Assembly (NCBI GenBank): GCA_902471875.1
Contig: CABRLN010000005.1
Span: 1-64,000 of the forward strand
Source: an uncultured Clostridium sp.
GTDB lineage: Bacteria; Bacillota; Clostridia; Oscillospirales; Acutalibacteraceae
DNA length: 64,000 bases
Direction of reading: 5' to 3'
Part shown: piece after piece, positions 7,726 to 14,514 of the stretch
Position numbering within the stretch: the first letter of the stretch is position 1
How the letters are laid out: every line of letters starts with the position of its first letter
Translations under genes and position numbers: made by a program
The notes under the pieces: generated by a model
The model's input: the letters and a program-made list of their open reading frames with translations, nothing else
Databases searched by the model: none
Told to the model about the DNA's origin: nothing

Positions 7726-8331
7726 ATGTCTGGTATTGAAAATGAAAGTATAGCAGTTAGTAAAGCTAATAATGATATAAAAAATTGTAATATTATTTTT
7801 ACTGTTCCCAATATTATCTCTTTTCTAAGAATAATATTTATAATACCGTTTATTATATTTTTTCAAAAAAAAGAATATATAATAGCTTTCAGCTTTATAG
7901 TTTTGTCCGGTATAAGTGATTGTTTAGACGGTTTTTTAGCAAGAAAGCTTAATCAGGTGTCAGAGCTTGGCAAAATGCTTGACCCTGTGGCTGACAAGCT
8001 GACTTTGGTAGTAGTAATAATTTGCCTTGGCACTATAATGCCGCCAATTGTTCCGTTGGTTGCAGCATTGGTTGTAAAAGATATTTCTATGCTGCTGGGG
8101 GGATATTATCTCATACGCAAGGGTATTACACCTCCTGCTGCAAAATGGTACGGCAAGTTAGCAACAATAATATTCTATATATCTGTATGTATAATAGTAT
8201 TTTGCAGAGCTTTTTTGCATTATGAAAATGCCATGTTAGTATTGGTACTGTTAAGTATTACAGTTGCTGCAATGATATTTGCACTTGTCAAGTATGCCGC
8301 AATTTTTGTCAGGCTTATAAGGGGTGGGTAG
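7726..8331 (+). CDS. CDP-alcohol phosphatidyltransferase (PgsA-like)
   Basis: 201 residues, about five or six membrane helices. The complete family motif D-x2-DG-x2-AR-x8-G-x3-D-x3-D is present (Asp65, Asp68, Ala72-Arg73, Gly82, Asp86, Asp90). The motif's Asp residues bind metal and activate a CDP-linked lipid. The enzyme most likely joins CDP-diacylglycerol with glycerol 3-phosphate to give phosphatidylglycerol phosphate, as PgsA does, but a cardiolipin- or inositol-type acceptor cannot be excluded from sequence alone. The first 25 residues are a non-conserved hydrophilic extension. It stands as a single gene with a GGAGAAAGG-like ribosome site. Confidence 0.88.
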   Translation: MSGIENESIAVSKANNDIKNCNIIFTVPNIISFLRIIFIIPFIIFFQKKEYIIAFSFIVLSGISDCLDGFLARKLNQVSELGKMLDPVADKLTLVVVIICLGTIMPPIVPLVAALVVKDISMLLGGYYLIRKGITPPAAKWYGKLATIIFYISVCIIVFCRAFLHYENAMLVLVLLSITVAAMIFALVKYAAIFVRLIRGG

Positions 8332-8484
8332 CAAGTACTAATTATTTTTGAAAAATATTAGATATAAACGCACATTATAACATTATAAAGTTTGTTATTA
8401 ATATCAATTGCATAATGATTAGCTTTATGTTAAAATATAAAATAACTAGGAACCAAAATTTGTTATTAAGAGAGGTATGAAATA

Positions 8485-10035
8485 ATGAAAGGTATAACTA
8501 AGAAAATACTTGCGTCAACAATGGCGGTTGGTATGGCAGGTGTAATATCTGTAACTTCTGCGCTTGCATCCGATGTTACATTTGGAAATGATTTTATTTA
8601 TAATGATTATTTAAAAATTATCCATGATACCAGTAACAATTGTTTTTTTATTGATGCAACGGGCGGTAATCCTGATATTGACACAGATGATAAAGCAATA
8701 CTTCTTTATCATACAACTTCAAATGTATATACTGAGGTTGACGGGGTTTGTAATAGGTTTAATTGTTCAAGTTATAGTGTTGACAGTGAGGGTATGACAG
8801 CAACTGCTGTTTACAATGATGTCAATTTTACAAGAACACTTAAGTTTATTCCAAATAAAATAAACGGCAGGGAAGATGTTGTTGAGGTTAAATGTACGGC
8901 AACAAATAATTCTGACACTGAACATCAAGTAGGTGCTAGAATAATGCTTGATACTATGTTAGGTGAAAATGATGATGCACCGTTCAGAATTTCTGGTATA
9001 GGGGCTGTTACTACAAGAACACAGCTTGAGGGTGACAGTATTCCAACATCTTATCAGGCGTTTGACAGTCTTGATAATCCTAAGGTTGTTTCAACAGGTT
9101 CATTTGCATCAGGTTTAGGTAAGCCTGATATTGTTCAGTATAATAATTATTGGGAAGCAAAACTTAGCGTATTAATACCTGAATGTAATGAAACATTAGG
9201 TATAGGGGACAGTACAGTAAATGCTATTTGGAAACCTGTAACCCTTGCACCGGGTGAAAGTAAAAATTATGTTGCTTACTATGGTATTGGTGAGGTGTTG
9301 GTAAATGGTGATTCTGAACTGATACTTGGTGCTTCAAGAAACGAAAGTGCTTTTGAGATAAATGAAGATGGTACAGCATATAACCCTGTTTCAATTACAG
9401 GTTATGTAAAAAATGCAGGTAACGATATTTTGAATAATGTTGAATTAAGCATTGATTTACCAAATGGTGTTACTCTCGAAAATGGTGAAAATGCTGTAAC
9501 TTATGACACTATGAATGTTAATGCAGAAAATCAAAACACTTGGGTATTAAATGCAGCACCGTCAGCTGTTGAAAGAACAGTTACAATTACTATTAAAGCT
9601 AAGTCTGACGAGATTACAAATGTTGAGCCTGTGGTTTACACATACACTATTCCGGCATTAAATATTCCAACTGAACCTGAAACTGAGCCTGAAACTGAGC
9701 CTGAAACTGAGCCTGAAACAGTGCCTGCGACTGAGCCTGAAACAGTGCCTGTTACTGAACCTGAAACTGAACCATCAACAGTAAAATCAACTGAGGCTCC
9801 TACACAAAAGGCAACTCAAGCTTCTACACAAACAGCTACAAATCCAAGCAGCACATCAGCTCCAACTCAAGGTTCTACAAATGCAAATAATACAACACAA
9901 GCTCCTGTAAATGCAACTACTGAAACAGGAAAGGTTGCTACAGGTGACAGTGCAGCAATATTAATGCTTTTCGCAGCCTTGTTGACAGTATCAGGTGTAA
10001 CCGTATTTGTTAGCCGTAGACGTTCTGCGAAGTAA
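8485..10035 (+). CDS. exported surface protein with TEPE repeat stalk and C-terminal anchor
   Basis: 516 residues. A Sec signal peptide covers about 1-28 (cleavage near ALAS). Residues 30-270 form a beta-rich domain containing EDVVEVKCTATNNSDTEHQV and MLDTMLGENDDAPFRI, similar to a domain seen in clostridial exported proteins. Residues 275-390 look like a DUF11/Ig-like fold. A Thr-Glu-Pro repeat begins at about 395, then a Thr/Gln/Ser-rich stretch. The C-terminus has VATGDS at 484-489, a hydrophobic helix and a SRRRSAK tail, a cell-wall sorting-like layout without canonical LPXTG. The same tail occurs in the amylase at 57917. A surface adhesin or binding role is inferred. Confidence 0.8.
   Translation: MKGITKKILASTMAVGMAGVISVTSALASDVTFGNDFIYNDYLKIIHDTSNNCFFIDATGGNPDIDTDDKAILLYHTTSNVYTEVDGVCNRFNCSSYSVDSEGMTATAVYNDVNFTRTLKFIPNKINGREDVVEVKCTATNNSDTEHQVGARIMLDTMLGENDDAPFRISGIGAVTTRTQLEGDSIPTSYQAFDSLDNPKVVSTGSFASGLGKPDIVQYNNYWEAKLSVLIPECNETLGIGDSTVNAIWKPVTLAPGESKNYVAYYGIGEVLVNGDSELILGASRNESAFEINEDGTAYNPVSITGYVKNAGNDILNNVELSIDLPNGVTLENGENAVTYDTMNVNAENQNTWVLNAAPSAVERTVTITIKAKSDEITNVEPVVYTYTIPALNIPTEPETEPETEPETEPETVPATEPETVPVTEPETEPSTVKSTEAPTQKATQASTQTATNPSSTSAPTQGSTNANNTTQAPVNATTETGKVATGDSAAILMLFAALLTVSGVTVFVSRRRSAK
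9670..9780 (+). repeat. 12-bp coding tandem repeat (Thr-Glu-Pro-Glu)
   Basis: Imperfect tandem copies of a 12-bp unit of the form GAAACTGAGCCT encode TEPE, with later variants encoding TVPA and TVPV. The stretch forms the stalk of the surface protein and is a place where copy number could vary by slippage. Confidence 0.8.
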
Positions 10036-10072
10036 TTTAAAATTAATAATATAGTTTTTTTATATAATGTAT

Positions 10073-10108
10073 AAAACAGCTCCGGTCTTTTAAGACCGGA
10101 GCTGTTTT
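10073..10108. terminator. strong bidirectional terminator
   Basis: A 17-bp perfect stem (10073-10089 with 10092-10108) has A-runs on one side and T-runs on the other. It serves both the surface-protein gene (+) and the ABC operon that ends at 10130 (-). Confidence 0.95.
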
Positions 10109-10129
10109 TGGCGTTTTATTTAAACAAAT

Positions 10130-10777
10130 TTATAATTCACGATTTTTATAAAACCTTGCTGACAATAAGAAAGAACATACAAATAAAATAGCAGAAACCA
10201 GAAGTATAATGATTGGTGATGTTATATAACTGGATATATTAGAGATAATATTAAGTTTGATGGTGGTTTCTTCATTAAAAATCGTATATGCAGCTATGCC
10301 TCCGCCACACATAATTCCTATAATAATGAAATAAGCAATTCTGCCTTTTTCTACACCCAACTTAAAAATTATAGGCAATATAAAACTTTGTGCAATAATA
10401 GTCATTGAAAAGCTGCTTGTGATAAGTGTTATATAGCTTGTTAGTTCAAAAGTACTATTTTTAATTTGTGATATTACCTGTGTAATTGAAATTAGAATAA
10501 TAGTTATTGATATTATTAAAAGCATTAGTATATATTTAGATGCTACTGCTTTTTTACGAGAAAAAGGCATGCAATCACAATACAAATTCCACTTGAAGCG
10601 TTCATCATAGGACATTATTGTCATAGGAATTATAGACGCCACTATAACAGGATATATAGTGTAGAAATAGCTTGTAGGGTTAGAAACACCTGCCAGCATA
10701 AATACTGCAACAATAATAAAGATTGATTTGCAGTATTTTGTTATCATATAAAAATCTTTTAGTAATAAGCCTTTCAT
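10130..10777 (-). CDS. ABC-2 type permease
   Basis: 215 residues with about six membrane helices and almost no soluble loops. It is the last gene of a GntR-ATPase-permease operon and its start codon overlaps the ATPase stop by one base. It begins MKGLLLKDFYMITKYCKSIF, the pattern common to small clostridial ABC-2 permeases of this operon type. It is much shorter than the permease at 5584 and lacks an extracytoplasmic domain, so the two operons are not simple copies. Substrate unknown. Confidence 0.85.
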   Translation of the reverse strand: MKGLLLKDFYMITKYCKSIFIIVAVFMLAGVSNPTSYFYTIYPVIVASIIPMTIMSYDERFKWNLYCDCMPFSRKKAVASKYILMLLIISITIILISITQVISQIKNSTFELTSYITLITSSFSMTIIAQSFILPIIFKLGVEKGRIAYFIIIGIMCGGGIAAYTIFNEETTIKLNIISNISSYITSPIIILLVSAILFVCSFLLSARFYKNREL

Positions 10778-11622
10778 TATTTATCATACTCCTTTGACAT
10801 AAAAATAAACAGTTCTTCGATACTTACAGGATTTATAGTAATATTTTTAGGAACTTCACTGCGTTTAACAATGGCTTCAATTCCGTATTTACCTTCTTTT
10901 TTACCTTTAATGGAATTTGAAGGCAATTTTAAAAACTGTTCTTTTGTACAGTTGATAATGCCGTATTGCTCTGTAAGTAAATCTTTTTCTTCGCATAGCA
11001 TCAGCTTACCGTTGTGTAAAAATGCTATGTAGTCACATATTTTTTCAAGGTCACTGACAATGTGCGATGATATTAACACAGCGTGTGTTTCGTCACGGGT
11101 AAATTCGTTGAACATTTCTACAACCTCGTTACGTATTACCGGGTCAAGACCATTAGTTGCTTCATCAAGTATAAGCAATTTAGCATTGTGCGAAAGGGCA
11201 ACTGCAATGCTTAATTTCATTTTCATACCTCTTGAAAAATTTTTAAACTCCTTTTTTTGTGGTATGTCTAACTTCTGCAAATATCCGAAAAAAACCTTTT
11301 CATTCCAATTTTTGTATGAATATCTCATTACATTGTTAATTTGAGAGGCTGTTAAGCAATCGGGAAATCCCGGTTCATCTAAAACCACACCTATATCCTC
11401 TTTTATTTCAGATATATATTTAGTGCTGTCTTTACCTAAGATGTTTATTGTACCGCTGTCTTTTTTTATTACATTTAATATTAATTTAATTGTTGTGCTT
11501 TTACCCGCACCGTTTTCACCAATAAGACCCATTATACATCCGCTTGGTAATGTAAGGTTAAGGGTGCCAAGATTAAAATTTTTATATTTTTTAGTAAGAC
11601 CTTTAATTTCCAAAGCATTCAT
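10777..11622 (-). CDS. ABC transporter ATP-binding protein
   Basis: 281 residues with Walker A GENGAGKST (about 36-44), signature FSRGMKMKLS, Walker B LLILDEATNGLDP and switch His in ISSHIVSDLEK. It belongs with YtrB/BcrA-type ATPases that drive ABC-2 permeases. The gene overlaps the permease start by one base and begins on the last base of the GntR gene, so all three are translationally coupled. Together they form a second YtrA-type module 3 kb from the first. Confidence 0.92.
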   Translation of the reverse strand: MNALEIKGLTKKYKNFNLGTLNLTLPSGCIMGLIGENGAGKSTTIKLILNVIKKDSGTINILGKDSTKYISEIKEDIGVVLDEPGFPDCLTASQINNVMRYSYKNWNEKVFFGYLQKLDIPQKKEFKNFSRGMKMKLSIAVALSHNAKLLILDEATNGLDPVIRNEVVEMFNEFTRDETHAVLISSHIVSDLEKICDYIAFLHNGKLMLCEEKDLLTEQYGIINCTKEQFLKLPSNSIKGKKEGKYGIEAIVKRSEVPKNITINPVSIEELFIFMSKEYDK

Positions 11623-12002
11623 TAAAAATTACACTCCTCTGCAATAATTTTTTGTATGGCTATAATTTCATCTTTAGTAACATTACAACCTTTTGCCAGT
11701 TGAATAATGGCAAGCATATGTTCTTCTATTTGTCTAAGATTTTCTTCCCGTATAAGCTCAATATTTTTTGACGCAACAAAGCATCCTTTACCGGCTACTG
11801 TGTAAATAAAACCTTCTCGCTCAAGTTCGTCATATGCTCTTTTAGTTGTTACAACGCTTATATGTAAATCTTTTGCAAGATTTCTTATTGACGGCAAAGG
11901 TTCATCATCTTTTAATATGCCGTTAATAATATTATCTTTTATTTGCCTATATATTTGGTCATATATGGGTGTACCGTTTCTGTTATTAATAAATATGTTC
12001 AA
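11622..12002 (-). CDS. GntR-family (YtrA subfamily) transcriptional regulator
   Basis: 126 residues from a TTG at 12002 (MNIFINNRNGTPIYDQIYRQ), preceded by AGGTG. An upstream in-frame GTG at 12044 falls inside the promoter -10 region and so cannot be the start of this transcript. The winged helix (LPSIRNLAKDLHISVVTTKR, GFIYTVAGKGCFVA) is followed by a short helical tail, as in YtrA. It likely represses its own operon, including the ABC transporter, until a cell-wall-acting compound or another signal relieves it; the signal is not known. Confidence 0.88.
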   Translation of the reverse strand: MNIFINNRNGTPIYDQIYRQIKDNIINGILKDDEPLPSIRNLAKDLHISVVTTKRAYDELEREGFIYTVAGKGCFVASKNIELIREENLRQIEEHMLAIIQLAKGCNVTKDEIIAIQKIIAEECNF

Positions 12003-12035
12003 ATAATCACCTGCCGTTATTAACTGTATAGGTAC

Positions 12036-12064
12036 AGTATACACAGTAATAACAGTTCTGTCAA
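12036..12064 (-). promoter_or_regulatory. promoter of the minus-strand GntR-ABC operon
   Basis: On the minus strand, TTGACA (12064-12059) and TATACT (12041-12036) are 17 bp apart. A short GTATA/TATAC inverted repeat overlaps the -10 and may be the GntR site. Confidence 0.8.
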
Positions 12065-12148
12065 TATAAAAATTTAAAATTTAATTAAAAACTTCTTTGC
12101 AAAACACTTGATTTTTTTTTATTTATGGTGTATAATATTCCATGTTGT

Positions 12149-12235
12149 GCCGGTGTGATGGAATTGGCAGACGTAGTGGACTCAAAATCCACCGGTAGCG
12201 ATACCGTGCCGGTTCGAGTCCGGCCACCGGCACCA
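12149..12235 (+). tRNA. tRNA-Leu (anticodon CAA)
   Basis: An 87-nt class II tRNA with a 7-bp acceptor stem GCCGGTG/CACCGGC, anticodon loop CTCAAAA between GTGGA and TCCAC, a long variable arm, a TTCGAGTC T-loop region and an encoded CCA end. Anticodon CAA reads UUG leucine codons. Confidence 0.97.
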
Positions 12236-12242
12236 TGATTTT

Positions 12243-12278
12243 AGCCTCTGAATACCACGGTATTTAGGGGCTTCTTTG
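12243..12278 (+). terminator. terminator after tRNA-Leu
   Basis: A 13-bp stem (12243-12255 with 12259-12271, two G-T pairs), a 3-nt loop and a short T-rich tail. Confidence 0.6.
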
Positions 12279-12309
12279 ATTAAGTGTATTATTAAAGGGA
12301 GAATTAGAA

Positions 12310-12663
12310 ATGACAATTGAAGAATGTTATGCTGCCCTTGAGGGAGATTATGCAGATGTTGAAAAAAGACTTTTAGGAGAAAGTCGTGTAAGAAAATTTG
12401 CCATAAGATTTATGGATGATGACAACTTTGACAATTTACTTGCAGCTATGAATAACAGAAATTATAAAAAGGCGTTTGATTATGCACATACATTGAAAGG
12501 TGTTAGTCAAACTTTGGCATTTACTAAATTATCTTTAGTAGCTGTACAAATTACAGAGGCGTTAAGAAATAACAATATCACTTTGGCAGAAGCGTTGTTA
12601 CCGGTTTTAAGCAATGACTATAAGCAAACTGTTAGAGCAATAAGTCAGTTGAATAATTTTTAA
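12310..12663 (+). CDS. Hpt (histidine phosphotransfer) domain protein
   Basis: 117 residues comprising a single Hpt four-helix bundle. The phospho-accepting residue is His60 in AHTLKGVSQTL. Hpt proteins pass phosphate between receiver domains of hybrid kinases and response regulators. No kinase or receiver gene lies beside it, so its partners are encoded elsewhere. It has a GGGAG ribosome site and stands alone between the tRNA and a hairpin-rich gap. Confidence 0.88.
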   Translation: MTIEECYAALEGDYADVEKRLLGESRVRKFAIRFMDDDNFDNLLAAMNNRNYKKAFDYAHTLKGVSQTLAFTKLSLVAVQITEALRNNNITLAEALLPVLSNDYKQTVRAISQLNNF

Positions 12664-12692
12664 GCAAGTAGTGAAACATTTTCACTACTTGC
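12664..12692 (+). terminator. perfect hairpin directly after the Hpt stop codon
   Basis: A 13-bp perfect stem (12664-12676 with 12680-12692) with a 3-nt loop. No T-run follows, so it may be an RNA end protector or part of a larger structure. Confidence 0.5.
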
Positions 12693-12696
12693 TGGA

Positions 12697-12730
12697 GTGT
12701 TTGCCTAAATAGTTTAACTTAGGCAAACAC
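12697..12730 (+). other. second perfect hairpin
   Basis: A 12-bp perfect stem (12697-12708 with 12719-12730), loop of 10 nt, only 4 nt after the previous hairpin and also without a T-run. Confidence 0.6.
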
Positions 12731-12986
12731 TGATTAAATCGTGCCTAGAGTGTGCAGCCAGAAATTTCGTTAGGAGAAGCATAAATTCCATAGGCGGGCT
12801 GGCATCTGTCAAGAAATTTTATGAAATATAACGTATTTTATGCAAGCAAGGTGTGTGCTAAGCTCGTTAGGTGTAATTTATTCAGTATTTATTTAAGTTT
12901 GGCTCTGTGTTATATTGACCTTTTAACTGATATACGGTACAATTGGGATAAAATGACGACAATGTTTTTGTTGGGAGGTTGTACCG
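12731..12986. other. gene-free region, less AT-rich, possibly a structured RNA
   Basis: No reading frame is convincing. The stretch 12738-12880 is visibly less AT-rich than neighbouring spacers. It contains GCCAG/CTGGC pairing and two copies of CGTTAGG. I could not match it to a riboswitch or RNA class that I know. Confidence 0.35.
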
Positions 12987-14051
12987 TTGAAGTGTAAAAG
13001 ATGCGGATATCAGAATTATGATGAAGCTTACTCGTGCCGAAACTGCGGTGCTAAAATGAATAAGTCTAAAAAACGGCAAATTCAGAGTGAAAAAAATAAA
13101 AATGTTGCTAATATGGTAAGTGAGGCGTTAGATAATATTTCTTATAATAATGCCTCAGTGGATACATCATTTTATAATAACGGCAGCAATTTTCAAAATA
13201 ATAGTATTTATAATGAATTTCAAGATAAGTCTGACCAACAGAATAATAACGCTGTAGTTGTAAAAGATAACTTTAATTATAATCAAAATCAATTTCAAAT
13301 TTATAACAATGTTACAGGGCCAGAAGTTTCAACCTTTACACAAGGTGTAAAACTTAAATTTGTAATAATAGTACTATTATTAATTTTTATTTTGCTTGCA
13401 GTTGGTGTTATAGGCTTAATTGTGGCTTTACATAATAAAGAAGTGGATAATAGAGCTTCAAAACAGAATTTTAACAGTGAATATTCAAATTCCGAAAACA
13501 GCGTTAATAAATATGGTAGCGATGTCTATGACAGCAATAACGAGTATTCAGACAATAGCGGTTTTACAGTAGTACCTGAGAAAACAGAATATACAATTAA
13601 AAGTGCAGGAACACCTGCTGTTTCTGTAGTTTTTAAAATACCAAAGCATTATCAATATTGCAGTAACAGCACTTACTTAGGCGAATTTTACAGAACAGAT
13701 AATGACAAAACCTGTGTAGACGGCACTATAGGCTGTTATACAGGCAATGCAAAAGAAAAAGCAGAAGATGCTGAAAAGTATATAAATGAATACTTTGTTT
13801 TTGACAACGGTGACACTGTAGTTGGTGAATCCTGTAAAACAAAAAATGGAAGTGTTATGTACATTGTCTGTTACCAAAGTATTTCCGACACTGGTGTTGG
13901 TTATGCCGAATATTCTGGCTATGTTTGTGTAGAAAACAAAAAATATGTGTCAATTAATGTAACAACCAGAGGGATTAACTACAAGCAGGAGGCATATAGT
14001 ACACTAAATATGATAGCAGACAGTCTTGTTGTTAAAGAAACAAAAAAGTAA
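12987..14051 (+). CDS. zinc-ribbon membrane protein
   Basis: 354 residues from a TTG start with a GGGAGG site 8 bp upstream. The N-terminus is a zinc ribbon (Cys3, Cys6, Cys17, Cys20: CKRCG...CRNCG). Residues 50-120 are Asn/Gln-rich and of low complexity. One membrane helix covers about 124-148, and the C-terminal 200 residues lie outside and contain a compact domain from about 200 on. The topology is that of a single-pass sensor or scaffold; the family is not recognised beyond the zinc-ribbon. Confidence 0.8.
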   Translation: MKCKRCGYQNYDEAYSCRNCGAKMNKSKKRQIQSEKNKNVANMVSEALDNISYNNASVDTSFYNNGSNFQNNSIYNEFQDKSDQQNNNAVVVKDNFNYNQNQFQIYNNVTGPEVSTFTQGVKLKFVIIVLLLIFILLAVGVIGLIVALHNKEVDNRASKQNFNSEYSNSENSVNKYGSDVYDSNNEYSDNSGFTVVPEKTEYTIKSAGTPAVSVVFKIPKHYQYCSNSTYLGEFYRTDNDKTCVDGTIGCYTGNAKEKAEDAEKYINEYFVFDNGDTVVGESCKTKNGSVMYIVCYQSISDTGVGYAEYSGYVCVENKKYVSINVTTRGINYKQEAYSTLNMIADSLVVKETKK

Positions 14052-14127
14052 AGTTGATTTTTTCTTAATATTATGGTAGATATAGTAATAATTTAATTTT
14101 ATTAGAAAGCTGTTAACAATAAAAAAC

Positions 14128-14156
14128 TTGACAATAAACGAAATAGGGTTTAAAAT
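14128..14156 (+). promoter_or_regulatory. promoter of the alaS T-box transcript
   Basis: TTGACA at 14128-14133 and TAAAAT at 14151-14156, 17 bp apart, about 35 bp before the first T-box stem. Confidence 0.8.
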
Positions 14157-14189
14157 TAACTCAAATGTTTAATTTTGAATAACTTAAAC

Positions 14190-14418
14190 GGCGTTGACAG
14201 GGCAAACGGTGCCTAAGAACATTACAGAGAATACATCGTTGCTGAGAGGTGTATGTGTTTCATTTACCGAAGCCACCCTGTAGTTACTGTTGTGACGAGC
14301 AACAGCGTATGTCGGCGTTAACGGCTAATCAAGTGGCACATAATTTGTTATGTGCAATTTGGGTGGTACCACAGGAGCTTTTTACTCTTGTCCCAAGTTT
14401 TTGGGGCAAGAGTTTTTT
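14190..14418 (+). promoter_or_regulatory. T-box leader of alaS, specifier GCC (Ala)
   Basis: Stem I is closed by ACAGGG/CCCTGT and carries GAAGCCACC just before its 3' strand, placing GCC at 14272-14274 in the specifier position. That is an alanine codon, as expected for alaS. The T-box itself (GGGTGGTACCAC, about 14361-14372) pairs with uncharged tRNA CCA ends. The intrinsic terminator is 14384-14396 with 14401-14413 plus a T-run. Uncharged tRNA-Ala would favour the antiterminator and switch alaS on. Confidence 0.93.
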
Positions 14419-14514
14419 GTTTGTACCCCATGTTTACGAAATACCGAATAACTATAATATTTGGTGTTGTTTAAAGCTCTATCGGTAATAAATTATAAAA
14501 AGGAGAAATAAACT

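Noticed and set aside
12731..12986. Assignment as a known riboswitch or 6S RNA
   Set aside because: None of the conserved core sequences of the FMN, TPP, lysine, SAM, preQ1 or 6S classes could be recognised; it is left unnamed.
14249..14488. 79-codon frame on the plus strand within the alaS leader
   Set aside because: It lies in the T-box RNA and covers the specifier, T-box and terminator, so it is not a gene.
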